From Loxodes magnus (taxonomy: Eukaryota; Ciliophora; Karyorelictea; Loxodida; Loxodidae), in contig CAMPDV010001075.1 of NCBI GenBank assembly GCA_946699065.1, positions 60,540 to 124,539 on the forward strand: a stretch of 64,000 bases of DNA. The letters run 5' to 3'. Positions 50,891 to 63,446 of this stretch are shown one piece after another; position 1 is the stretch's first letter, and the number at the start of each line of letters is the position of its first letter. The notes under the pieces were generated by a model. The model was not told the DNA's origin, ran no database searches, and worked only from the letters and a program-made list of their open reading frames with translations. Made by a program: the position numbers and the translations under genes.

Positions 50891-51331
50891 CTATCTTCTT
50901 TTCTTACTTTACTTCCTCACATTTCTAAATACTCATAACTTCTCTTTTATCTCTAAGTTTTAGTAATTCTAAAAGCTAAAATTCTATCTTCTTTTCTTAC
51001 TTTACTTCCTCACTTTTCTAATCACTCATAACTTCTCTTTTATCTCTAAGTTTTAGTAATTCCAAAAGCTGTAATTCTATCTTCTTTTCTTACTTTACTT
51101 CCTCACTTTTCTAAGTACTTATCACTTCTTTTTATCTCTAAGTTTTAGTAATTCTATATCTGAAATTCTATCTTCTTTTCTTACTTTACTTCCTCACTTT
51201 TCTAAATACTTATAACTTCTCTTTTATATCTAAGTTTTAGTAATTCTAAAAGCTGAACTTCTATCTTCTTTTCTTACTTTACTTCCTCACTTTTCTAAAT
51301 ACTTATCACTTCTTTTTATCTCTAAGTTTTA
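50875..51331 (+). repeat. Displaced block G, third partial copy (~0.46 kb)
   Basis: Matches 40,925-41,381 (offset 9,950) and the equivalent part of 47,806-48,902 (offset about 2,488). It contains the CCAAAAGCTG unit, the TAAGTACTT-TATATCTG unit and the TTATAACTTC-TATATCTAAG unit in the same order. It begins directly after the CTTTTGACTC monomer at 50,852 that marks the end of another duplication, so the position is a junction. Confidence 0.8.
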
Positions 51332-51709
51332 GTAATTCTAAATCTGAAATTCTATCTTCTTTTCTTACTTTACTTCCTCACTTTTCTAAATACTTATCAC
51401 TTCTTTTTATCTCTAAGTTTTAGCAATTCTAAATCTGAAATTCTATCTTCTTTTCTTACTTTACTTCCTCACTTTTCTAAATACTTATCACTTCTTTTTA
51501 TCTCTAAGTTTAAGTAATTCTAAAAGCTGAAATTCTATCTTCTTTTCTTACTTTACTTCCTCACTTTTCTAATCACTCATAACTTCTCTTTTATATCTAA
51601 GTTTTAGTAATTCTAAATCTGAAATTCTATCTTCTTTTCTTACTTTACTTCCTCACTTTTTTAAATACTTATCACTTCTTTTTATCTCTAAGTTTTAGTA
51701 ATTCTAAAA

Positions 51710-53135
51710 GCTGAAATTCTATCTTCTTTTCTTACTTTACTTCCTCACTTTTCTAATCACTCATAACTTCTCTTTTATATCTAAGTTTTAGTAATTCTAA
51801 ATCTGAAATTCTATCTTCTTTTCTTACTTTACTTCCTCACTTTTCTAAATACTCATAACTTCTCTTTTATCTCTAAGTTTTAGTAATTCTAAATCTGAAA
51901 TTCTATCTTCTTTTCTTACTTTACTTCCTCACTTTTCTTAATACTCATAACTTCTTTTTATCTCTAAGTTTTAGTAATTCTAAATCTGAAATTCTATCTT
52001 CTTTTCTTACTTTACTTCCTCACATTTCTAAATACTCATAACTTCTCTTTTATCTCTAAGTTTTAGTAATTCTAAAAGCTAAAATTCTATCTTCTTTTCT
52101 TACTTTACTTCCTCACTTTTCTAAATACTTATCACTTCTTTTTATCTCTAAGTTTTAGTAATTCTAAAAGCTGAAATTCTATCTTCTTTTCTTACTTTAC
52201 TTCCTCACTTTTCTAATCACTCATAACTTCTCTTTTATATCTAAGTTTTAGTAATTCTAAATCTGAAATTCTATCTTCTTTTCTTACTTCACTTCCTCAC
52301 TTTTCTAAATACTCATAACTTCTCTTTTATCTCTAAGTTTTAGTAATTCTAAATCTGAAATTCTATCTTCTTTTCTTACTTTACTTCCTCACTTTTCTAA
52401 ATACTTATAACTTCTCTTTTATCTCTAAGTTTTAGTAATTCTAAAAGCTAAAATTCTATCTTCTTTTCTTACTTTACTTCCTCACTTTTCTAAATACTTA
52501 TCACTTCTTTTTATCTCTAAGTTTTAGTAATTCTAATAGCTAAAATTCTATCTTTTTTTCTTACTTTACTTCCTCACTTTTCTTAATACTCATAACTTCT
52601 TTTTATCTCTAAGTTTTAGTAATTCTATATCTGAAATTCTATCTTCTTTTCTTACTTTACTTCCTCACTTTTCTAAATACTTATCACTTCTTTTTATCTC
52701 TAAGTTTTAGTAATTCTAAAAGCTGAAATTCTATCTTCTTTTCTTACTTTACTTCCTCACTTTTCTAATCACTCATAACTTCTCTTTTATCTCTAAGTTT
52801 TAGTAATTCTAAATCTGAAATTCTATCTTCTTTTCTTACTTTACTTCCTCACTTTTCTAAATACTCATAACTTCTTTTTATCTCTAAGTTTTAGTAATTC
52901 AAAAGCTGAAATTCTATCTTCTTTTCTTACTTTACTTCCTCACTTTTCTTAATACTCATAACTTCTTTTTATCTCTAAGTTTTAGTAATTCTAAATCTGA
53001 AATTCTATCTTCTTTTCTTACTTTACTTCCTCACTTTTCTAAATACTTATCACTTCTTTTTATCTCTAAGTTTTAGCAATTCTAAATCTGAAATTCTATC
53101 TTCTTTTCTTACTTTACTTCCTCACTTTTCTAAAT
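51710..53135 (+). repeat. Displaced block I, copy 1 (~1.43 kb)
   Basis: Aligns with 56,395-57,820 at an offset of 4,685 bp with no net indel. The private word GTAATTCAAAAGCTG (52,896 and 57,581; seen otherwise only near 63,195) is shared. Differences seen: GAAATTCTATC here against GAAATATTATC near 56,950, and CTATATCTG near 52,625 against CTAAATCTG. Identity ends at about 53,135, where CTAAATACTT faces CTTAATACTT. Confidence 0.88.
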
Positions 53136-53291
53136 ACTTATCACTTCTTTTTATCTCTAAGTTTTAGTAATTCTAAATCTGAAATTCTATCTTCTTTTCT
53201 TACTTTACTTCCTCACTTTTCTAATCACTCATAACTTCTTTTTATCTCTAAGTTTTAGTAATTCTAAAAGCTGAAATTCTATCTTCTTTTC

Positions 53292-55120
53292 TTACTTTAC
53301 TTCCTCACTTTTCTAATCACTCATAACTTCTCTTTTATCTCTAAGTTTTAGTAATTCTAAATCTGAAATTCTATCTTCTTTTCTTACTTTACTTCCTCAC
53401 TTTTCTAAATACTCATAACTTCTCTTTTATCTCTAAGTTTTAGTAATTCTAAATCTGAAATTCTATCTTCTTTTCTTACTTTACTTCCTCACTTTTCTTA
53501 ATCACTCATAACTTCTCTTTTATCTCTAAGTTTTAGTACTTCTAAAAGCTGAACTTCTATCTTCTTTTCTTACTTTACTTCCTCACTTTTCTTAATACTC
53601 ATAACTTCTTTTTTATCTCTAAGTTTTAGTAATTCTAAAAGCTGAAATTCTATCTTCTTTTCTTACTTTACTTCCTCACTTTTCTAAATACTTATCACTT
53701 CTTTTTATCTCTAAGTTTTAGTAATTCTAAATCTGAAATTCTATCTTCTTTTCTTACTTTACTTCCTCACTTTTCTAAATACTCATAACTTCTTTTTATC
53801 TCTAAGTTTTAGTAGATCTAAAAGCTGAAATTCTATCTTCTTTTCTTACTTTACTTCCTCACTTTTCTAATCACTCATAACTTCTCTTTTATCTCTAAGT
53901 TTTAGTAATTCTAAATCTGAAATTCTATCTTCTTTTCTTACTTTACTTCCTCACTTTTCTAAATACTCATAACTTCTCTTTTATCTCTAAGTTTTAGTAC
54001 TTCTAAAAGCTGTAATTCTATCTTCTTTTCTTACTTTACTTCCTCACTTTTCTAAATACTTATCACTTCTTTTTATCTCTAAGTTTAAGTAATTCTAAAA
54101 GCTGAAATTCTATCTTCTTTTCTTACTTTACTTCCTCACTTTTCTAATCACTCATAACTTCTCTTTTATATCTAAGTTTTAGTAATTCTAAATCTGAAAT
54201 TCTATCTTCTTTTCTTACTTTACTTCCTCACTTTTCTAAATACTTATCACTTCTTTTTATCTCTAAGTTTTAGTAATTCTAAAAGCTGAAATTCTATCTT
54301 CTTTTCTTACTTTACTTCCTCACTTTTCTAATCACTCATAACTTCTTTTTTATCTCTAAGTTTTAGTAATTCTAAAAGCTGAAATTCTATCTTCTTTTCT
54401 TACTTTACTTCCTCACTTTTCTAATCACTAATAACTTCTCTTTTATCTCTAAGTTTTATTAATTCTAAAAGCTAAAATTCTATCTTCTTTTCTTACTTTA
54501 CTTCCTCACATTTCTTAATACTCATAACTTCTTTTTATCTCTAAGTTTTAGTAATTCTAAATCTGAAATTCTATCTTCTTTTCTTACTTTACTTCCTCAC
54601 TTTTCTAAATACTCATAACTTGTTTTTATCTCTAAGTTTTAGTAATTCTAAAAGCTAAAATTCTATCTTCTTTTCTTACTTTACTTCCTCACTTTTCTAA
54701 ATACTTATCACTTCTTTTTATCTCTAAGTTTTAGCAATTCTAAAAGCTAAAATTCTATCTTCTTTTCTTACTTTACTTCCTCACATTTCTAAATACTCAT
54801 AACTTCTTTTTATCTCTAAGTTTTTGCAATTCTAAATCTGAAATTCTATCTTCTTTTCTTACTTTACTTCCTCACTTTTCTAAATACTTATCACTTCTTT
54901 TTATCTCTAAGTTTTAGTAATTCTAATAGCTAAAATTCTATCTTTTTTTCTTACTTTACTTCCTCACTTTTCTTAATACTCATAACTTCTTTTTATCTCT
55001 AAGTTTTAGTAATTCTAAATCTGAAATTCTATCTTCTTTTCTTACTTTACTTCCTCACATTTCTAAATACTCATAACTTCTCTTTTGACTCTAAGTTTTA
55101 GTAACTCTAAATCAGAAATT
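53292..55120 (+). repeat. Displaced block H, copy 2 (~1.8 kb)
   Basis: Partner of 49,061-50,890. Its right part, about 54,400-55,060, is repeated at 55,780-56,435 (offset 1,375 bp, 15 units), again with TCACTAATAAC, GTTTTATTAATTC, AACTTGTTTTT and GTTTTTGCAATTC in order. The TTATTAATTC series is therefore present three times: about 50.2, 54.4 and 55.8 kb. A fourth GTTTTATTAATTC unit, at about 62,823, has a normal TCACTCATAAC before it. Confidence 0.87.
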
Positions 55121-55779
55121 CTATCTTCTTTTCTTACTTTACTTCCTCACTTTTCTAAATACTTATAACTTGTTTTTATCTCTAAGTTTTAGTAATTCTA
55201 AATCTGAAATTCTATCTTCTTTTCTTACTTTACTTCCTCACATTTCTAAGTACTTATCACTTCTTTTTATCTCTAAGTTTTAGTAATTCTAAATCTGAAA
55301 TTCTATCTTCTTTTCTTACTTTACTTCCTCACATTTCTAAATACTCATAACTTCTCTTTTATCTCTAAGTTTTAGTAATTCTAAAAGCTAAAATTCTATC
55401 TTCTTTTCTTACTTTACTTCCTCACATTTCTAAATACTCATAACTTCTTTTTATCTCTAAGTTTTAGTAATTCTAAATCTGAAATTCTATCTTCCTTTCT
55501 TACTTTACTTCCTCACTTTATTAATACTCATAACTTCTTTTTATCTCTAAGTTTTAGCAATTCTAAATCTGAACTTCTATCTTCTTTTCTTACTTTACTT
55601 CCTCACTTTTCTAAATACTCATAACTTCTCTTTTATCTCTAAGTTTTAGCAATTCTAAAAGCTGTAATTCTATCTTCTTTTCTTACTTTACTTCCTCACT
55701 TTTCTAAATACTTATCACTTCTTTTTATCTCTAAGTTTAAGTAATTCTAAAAGCTGAAATTCTATCTTCTTTTCTTACT

Positions 55780-56435
55780 TTACTTCCTCACTTTTCTAAT
55801 CACTAATAACTTCTCTTTTATCTCTAAGTTTTATTAATTCTAAAAGCTAAAATTCTATCTTCTTTTCTTACTTTACTTCCTCACATTTCTTAATACTCAT
55901 AACTTCTTTTTATCTCTAAGTTTTAGTAATTCTAAATCTGAAATTCTATCTTCTTTTCTTACTTTACTTCCTCACTTTTCTAAATACTCATAACTTGTTT
56001 TTATCTCTAAGTTTTAGTAATTCTAAAAGCTAAAATTCTATCTTCTTTTCTTACTTTACTTCCTCACTTTTCTAAATACTTATCACTTCTTTTTATCTCT
56101 AAGTTTTAGCAATTCTAAAAGCTAAAATTCTATCTTCTTTTCTTACTTTACTTCCTCACATTTCTAAATACTCATAACTTCTTTTTATCTCTAAGTTTTT
56201 GCAATTCTAAATCTGAAATTCTATCTTCTTTTCTTACTTTACTTCCTCACTTTTCTAAATACTTATCACTTCTTTTTATCTCTAAGTTTTAGTAATTCTA
56301 ATAGCTAAAATTCTATCTTTTTTTCTTACTTTACTTCCTCACTTTTCTTAATACTCATAACTTCTTTTTATCTCTAAGTTTTAGTAATTCTAAATCTGAA
56401 ATTCTATCTTCTTTTCTTACTTTACTTCCTCACTT
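55780..56435 (+). repeat. Third copy of the 54.4-kb series (~0.66 kb)
   Basis: Aligns with 54,405-55,060 at an offset of 1,375 bp and with about 50,175-50,830. Matching ends where CACTTTTCTAATCAC (about 56,430) replaces CACATTTCTAAATAC. It directly precedes and overlaps the start of block I copy 2, so 56.4 kb is a junction between two copying events. Confidence 0.83.
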
Positions 56436-57820
56436 TTCTAATCACTCATAACTTCTCTTTTATATCTAAGTTTTAGTAATTCTAAATCTGAAATTCTATC
56501 TTCTTTTCTTACTTTACTTCCTCACTTTTCTAAATACTCATAACTTCTCTTTTATCTCTAAGTTTTAGTAATTCTAAATCTGAAATTCTATCTTCTTTTC
56601 TTACTTTACTTCCTCACTTTTCTTAATACTCATAACTTCTTTTTATCTCTAAGTTTTAGTAATTCTAAATCTGAAATTCTATCTTCTTTTCTTACTTTAC
56701 TTCCTCACATTTCTAAATACTCATAACTTCTCTTTTATCTCTAAGTTTTAGTAATTCTAAAAGCTAAAATTCTATCTTCTTTTCTTACTTTACTTCCTCA
56801 CTTTTCTAAATACTTATCACTTCTTTTTATCTCTAAGTTTTAGTAATTCTAAAAGCTGAAATTCTATCTTCTTTTCTTACTTTACTTCCTCACTTTTCTA
56901 ATCACTCATAACTTCTCTTTTATATCTAAGTTTTAGTAATTCTAAATCTGAAATATTATCTTCTTTTCTTACTTCACTTCCTCACTTTTCTAAATACTCA
57001 TAACTTCTCTTTTATCTCTAAGTTTTAGTAATTCTAAATCTGAAATTCTATCTTCTTTTCTTACTTTACTTCCTCACTTTTCTAAATACTTATAACTTCT
57101 CTTTTATCTCTAAGTTTTAGTAATTCTAAAAGCTAAAATTCTATCTTCTTTTCTTACTTTACTTCCTCACTTTTCTAAATACTTATCACTTCTTTTTATC
57201 TCTAAGTTTTAGTAATTCTAATAGCTAAAATTCTATCTTTTTTTCTTACTTTACTTCCTCACTTTTCTTAATACTCATAACTTCTTTTTATCTCTAAGTT
57301 TTAGTAATTCTAAATCTGAAATTCTATCTTCTTTTCTTACTTTACTTCCTCACTTTTCTAAATACTTATCACTTCTTTTTATCTCTAAGTTTTAGTAATT
57401 CTAAAAGCTGAAATTCTATCTTCTTTTCTTACTTTACTTCCTCACTTTTCTAATCACTCATAACTTCTCTTTTATCTCTAAGTTTTAGTAATTCTAAATC
57501 TGAAATTCTATCTTCTTTTCTTACTTTACTTCCTCACTTTTCTAAATACTCATAACTTCTTTTTATCTCTAAGTTTTAGTAATTCAAAAGCTGAAATTCT
57601 ATCTTCTTTTCTTACTTTACTTCCTCACTTTTCTTAATACTCATAACTTCTTTTTATCTCTAAGTTTTAGTAATTCTAAATCTGAAATTCTATCTTCTTT
57701 TCTTACTTTACTTCCTCACTTTTCTAAATACTTATCACTTCTTTTTATCTCTAAGTTTTAGCAATTCTAAATCTGAAATTCTATCTTCTTTTCTTACTTT
57801 ACTTCCTCACTTTTCTTAAT
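56395..57820 (+). repeat. Displaced block I, copy 2 (~1.43 kb)
   Basis: Partner of 51,710-53,135. The offset of 4,685 bp is 51 units, different from the 4,230-bp offset of block H next to it. The two blocks cannot come from one simple tandem event unless about five monomers were gained between them. Confidence 0.88.
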
Positions 57821-58749
57821 ACTTATCACTTCTCTTTTATCTCTAAGTTTTAGTAATTCTAAATCTGAAATTCTATCTTCTTTTCTTACTTTACTTCCTC
57901 ACTTTTCTAAATACTTATCACTTCTTTTTATCTCTAAGTTTTAGTAATTCTAATAGCTAAAATTCTATCTTTTTTTCTTACTTTACTTCCTCACATTTCT
58001 AAATACTCATAACTTCTCTTTTATCTCTAAGTTTTAGTAATTCTAAATCTGAAATTCTATCTTCTTTTCTTACTTTACTTCCTCACTTTTCTAAATACTT
58101 ATAACTTGTTTTTATCTCTAAGTTTTAGTAATTCTAAAAGCTAAAATTCTATCTTCTTTTCTTACTTTACTTCCTCACATTTCTAAATACTCATAACTTC
58201 TTTTTATCTCTAAGTTTTAGTAATTCTAAATCTGAAATTCTATCTTCTTTTCTTACTTTACTTCCTCACATTTCTAAATACTCATAACTTCTCTTTTATC
58301 TCTAAGTTTTAGTAATTCTAAAAGCTGAAATTCTATCTTCTTTTCTTACTTTACTTCCTCACTTTTCTAATCACTCATAACTTCTCTTTTATCTCTAAGT
58401 TTTAGTAATTCTAAAAGCTAAAATTCTATCTTCTTTTCTTACTTTACTTCCTCACTTTTCTAAATACTTATAACTTGTTTTTATCTCTAAGTTTTAGTAA
58501 TTCTAAAAGCTAAAATTCTATCTTCTTTTCTTACTTTACTTCCTCACATTTCTAAATACTCATAACTTCTCTTTTATCTCTAAGTTTTAGTAATTCTAAA
58601 TCTGAAATTCTATCTTCTTTTCTTACTTTACTTCCTCACTTTTCTAAATACTTATAACTTGTTTTTATCTCTAAGTTTTAGTAATTCTAAAAGCTAAAAT
58701 TCTATCTTCTTTTCTTACTTTACTTCCTCACATTTCTAAATACTCATAA

Positions 58750-59303
58750 CTTCTTTTTATCTCTAAGTTTTAGTAATTCTAAATCTGAAATTCTATCTTC
58801 TTTTCTTACTTTACTTCCTCACATTTCTAAATACTCATAACTTCTCTTTTATCTCTAAGTTTTAGTAATTCTAAAAGCTAAAATTCTATCTTCTTTTCTT
58901 ACTTTACTTCCTCACTTTTCTAAATACTCATAACTTCTCTTTTATCTCTAAGTTTTAGCAATTCTAAAAGCTGTAATTCTATCTTCTTTTCTTACTTTAC
59001 TTCCTCACTTTTCTAAATACTTATCACTTCTTTTTATCTCTAAGTTTTAGTAATTCTATATCTGAAATTCTATCTTCTTTTCTTACTTTACTTCCTCACT
59101 TTTCTAAATACTTATAACTTCTCTTTTATCTCTAAGTTTTAGTAATTCTAAAAGCTGAACTTCTATCTTCTTTTCTTACTTTACTTCCTCACTTTTCTAA
59201 ATACTTATCACTTCTTTTTATCTCTAAGTTTAAGTAATTCTAAAAGCTGAAATTCTATCTTCTTTTCTTACTTTACTTCCTCACTTTTCTAATCACTCAT
59301 AAC
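58750..59303 (+). repeat. Displaced block J, copy 1 (~0.55 kb)
   Basis: Aligns with 63,447-64,000 at an offset of 4,697 bp, with short patches of different word choice (CTAAATACTCATAAC near 58,920 and CTAAATACTTATCAC near 59,198 against CTAATCACTC). Shared order: CACATTTC unit, GCTAAAATTC unit, TAGCAATTC-CTGTAATTC unit, TATATCTG unit, TTATAACTTC unit, AAGTTTAAGTAATTC unit. A shorter part is also repeated at about 60,019-60,360 (offset 1,013). Confidence 0.78.
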
Positions 59304-59890
59304 TTCTCTTTTATATCTAAGTTTTAGTAATTCTAAATCTGAAATTCTATCTTCTTTTCTTACTTTACTTCCTCACTTTTCTAAATACTCATAACTTCTC
59401 TTTTATCTCTAAGTTTTAGTAATTCTAAAAGCTAAAATTCTATCTTCTTTTCTTACTTTACTTCCTCACTTTTCTAATCACTCATAACTTCTCTTTTATC
59501 TCTAAGTTTTAGTAATTCTAAATCTGAAATTCTATCTTCTTTTCTTACTTTACTTCCTCACTTTTCTAAATACTTATCACTTCTTTTTATCTCTAAGTTT
59601 TAGTAATTCTAAATCTGAAATTCTATCTTCTTTTCTTACTTTACTTCCTCACTTTTCTAAATACTTATCACTTCTCTTTTATCTCTAAGTTTTAGTAATT
59701 CTAAAAGCTGAAATTCTATCTTCTTTTATTACTTTACTTCCTCACTTTTCTTAATACTTATCACTTCTTTTTATCTCTAAGTTTTAGTAATTCTAAATCT
59801 GAAATTCTATCTTCTTTTCTTACTTTACTTCCTCACATTTCTAAATACTCATAACTTCTCTTTTATCTCTAAGTTTTAGTAATTCTAAAA
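59220..59890 (+). repeat. Duplicated block K, copy 1 (~0.67 kb)
   Basis: Aligns with 60,971-61,640 at an offset of 1,751 bp (19 units). The rare word TCTTTTATTACTTTAC (59,725 and 61,476) followed by CTTAATACTTATCAC is shared. TTTTATTACTTT was seen elsewhere only near 46,111 and 61,662. The copy ends in a GCTAAAATTC unit where the partner has GCTGAAATTC. Confidence 0.83.
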
Positions 59891-60970
59891 GCTAAAATTC
59901 TATCTTCTTTTCTTACTTTACTTCCTCACTTTTCTAATCACTCATAACTTCTCTTTTATCTCTAAGTTTTAGTAATTCTAAATCTGAAATTCTATCTTCT
60001 TTTCTTACTTTACTTCCTCACTTTTCTAAATACTTATCACTTCTTTTTATCTCTAAGTTTTAGCAATTCTATATCTGAAATTCTATCTTCTTTTCTTACT
60101 TTACTTCCTCACTTTTCTAAATACTTATAACTTCTCTTTTATCTCTAAGTTTTAGTAATTCTAAAAGCTGAACTTCTATCTTCTTTTCTTACTTTACTTC
60201 CTCACTTTTCTAAATACTTATCACTTCTTTTTATCTCTAAGTTTAAGTAATTCTAAAAGCTGAAATTCTATCTTCTTTTCTTACTTTACTTCCTCACTTT
60301 TCTAATCACTCATAACTTCTCTTTTATATCTAAGTTTTAGTAATTCTAAATCTGAAATTCTATCTTCTTTTCTTACTTTACTTCCTCACTTTTCTAAATA
60401 CTCATAACTTCTCTTTTATCTCTAAGTTTTAGTAATTCTAAAAGCTGAAATTCTATCTTCTTTTCTTACTTTACTTCCTCACTTTTCTAATCACTCATAA
60501 CTTCTCTTTTATCTCTAAGTTTTAGTAATTCTAAATCTGAAATTCTATCTTCTTTTCTTACTTTACTTCCTCACTTTTCTAAATACTTATCACTTCTTTT
60601 TATCTCTAAGTTTTAGTAATTCTAAATCTGAAATTCTATCTTCTTTTCTTACTTTACTTCCTCACTTTTCTAATCACTCATAACTTCTCTTTTATCTCTA
60701 AGTTTTAGTAATTCTAAATCTGAAATTCTATCTTCTTTTCTTACTTTACTTCCTCACTTTTCTTAATCACTCATAACTTCTCTTTTATCTCTAAGTTTTA
60801 GTACTTCTAAAAGCTGAACTTCTATCTTCTTTTCTTACTTTACTTCCTCACTTTTCTTAATACTCATAACTTCTTTTTATCTCTAAGTTTTAGTAATTCT
60901 AAAAGCTGAAATTCTATCTTCTTTTCTTACTTTACTTCCTCACTTTTCTAATCACTCATAACTTCTTTTT

Positions 60971-61640
60971 ATCTCTAAGTTTAAGTAATTCTAAAAGCTG
61001 AAATTCTATCTTCTTTTCTTACTTTACTTCCTCACTTTTCTAATCACTCATAACTTCTCTTTTATATCTAAGTTTTAGTAATTCTAAATCTGAAATTCTA
61101 TCTTCTTTTCTTACTTTACTTCCTCACTTTTCTAAATACTCATAACTTCTCTTTTATCTCTAAGTTTTAGTAATTCTAAAAGCTAAAATTCTATCTTCTT
61201 TTCTTACTTTACTTCCTCACTTTTCTAATCACTCATAACTTCTCTTTTATCTCTAAGTTTTAGTAATTCTAAATCTGAAATTCTATCTTCTTTTCTTACT
61301 TTACTTCCTCACTTTTCTAAATACTTATCACTTCTTTTTATCTCTAAGTTTTAGTAATTCTAAATCTGAAATTCTATCTTCTTTTCTTACTTTACTTCCT
61401 CACTTTTCTAAATACTTATCACTTCTCTTTTATCTCTAAGTTTTAGTAATTCTAAAAGCTGAAATTCTATCTTCTTTTATTACTTTACTTCCTCACTTTT
61501 CTTAATACTTATCACTTCTTTTTATCTCTAAGTTTTAGTAATTCTAAATCTGAAATTCTATCTTCTTTTCTTACTTTACTTCCTCACATTTCTAAATACT
61601 CATAACTTCTCTTTTATCTCTAAGTTTTAGTAATTCTAAA
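60971..61640 (+). repeat. Duplicated block K, copy 2 (~0.67 kb)
   Basis: Partner of 59,220-59,890. AAGTTTAAGTAATTC units stand at about 59,226, 60,239, 60,977, 62,083 and 63,923, at irregular multiples of the unit (11, 8, 12 and 20). This shows that the right end has repeated short segments but no fixed higher-order period. Confidence 0.83.
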
Positions 61641-63446
61641 AGCTGAAATTCTATCTTCTTTTATTACTTTACTTCCTCACTTTTCTTAATACTCATAACT
61701 TCTTTTTTATCTCTAAGTTTTAGTAATTCTAAAAGCTGAAATTCTATCTTCTTTTCTTACTTTACTTCCTCACTTTTCTAATCACTCATAACTTCTCTTT
61801 TATCTCTAAGTTTTAGCAATTCTATATCTGAAATTCTATCTTCTTTTCTTACTTTACTTCCTCACTTTTCTAAATACTTATCACTTCTTTTTATCTCTAA
61901 GTTTTAGTAATTCTATATCTGAAATTCTATCTTCTTTTCTTACTTTACTTCCTCACTTTTCTAAATACTTATAACTTCTCTTTTATCTCTAAGTTTTAGT
62001 AATTCTAAAAGCTGAACTTCTATCTTCTTTTCTTACTTTACTTCCTCACTTTTCTAAATACTTATCACTTCTTTTTATCTCTAAGTTTAAGTAATTCTAA
62101 AAGCTGAAATTCTATCTTCTTTTCTTACTTTACTTCCTCACTTTTCTAATCACTCATAACTTCTCTTTTATATCTAAGTTTTAGTAATTCTAAATCTGAA
62201 ATTCTATCTTCTTTTCTTACTTTACTTCCTCACTTTTCTAAATACTCATAACTTCTCTTTTATCTCTAAGTTTTAGTAATTCTAAAAGCTGAAATTCTAT
62301 CTTCTTTTCTTACTTTACTTCCTCACTTTTCTAATCACTCATAACTTCTCTTTTATCTCTAAGTTTTAGTAATTCTAAATCTGAAATTCTATCTTCTTTT
62401 CTTACTTTACTTCCTCACATTTCTAAATACTCATAACTTCTTTTTATCTCTAAGTTTTAGTAATTCTAAAAGCTAAAATTCTATCTTCTTTTCTTACTTT
62501 ACTTCCTCACTTTTCTAATCACTCATAACTTCTCTTTTATCTCTAAGTTTTAGTAATTCTAAATCTGAAATTCTATCTTCTTTTCTTACTTTACTTCCTC
62601 ACTTTTCTAAATACTTATCACTTCTTTTTATCTCTAAGTTTTAGTAATTCTAAATCTGAAATTCTATCTTCTTTTCTTACTTTACTTCCTCACTTTTCTA
62701 AATACTCATAACTTCTTTTTATCTCTAAGTTTTAGTAATTCTAAAAGCTGAAATTCTATCTTCTTTTCTTACTTTACTTCCTCACTTTTCTAATCACTCA
62801 TAACTTCTCTTTTATCTCTAAGTTTTATTAATTCTAAAAGCTAAAATTCTATCTTCTTTTCTTACTTTACTTCCTCACATTTCTAAATACTCATAACTTC
62901 TTTTTATCTCTAAGTTTTAGTAATTCTAAATCTGAAATTCTATCTTCTTTTCTTACTTTACTTCCTCACTTTTCTAAATACTCATAACTTGTTTTTATCT
63001 CTAAGTTTTAGTAATTCTAAAAGCTAAAATTCTATCTTCTTTTCTTACTTTACTTCCTCACTTTTCTAAATACTCATAACTTCTTTTTATCTCTAAGTTT
63101 TAGCAATTCTAAATCTGAAATTCTATCTTCTTTTCTTACTTTACTTCCTCACTTTTCTAAATACTTATCACTTCTTTTTATCTCTAAGTTTTAGTAATTC
63201 AAAAGCTGAAATTCTATCTTCTTTTCTTACTTTACTTCCTCACTTTTCTTAATCACTCATAACTTCTTTTTATCTCTAAGTTTTAGTAATTCTATATCTG
63301 AAATTCTATCTTCTTTTCTTACTTTACTTCCTCACTTTTCTAAATACTTATCACTTCTTTTTATCTCTAAGTTTTAGTAATTCTAAAAGCTGAAATTCTA
63401 TCTTCTTTTCTTACTTTACTTCCTCACTTTTCTAATCACTCATAAC

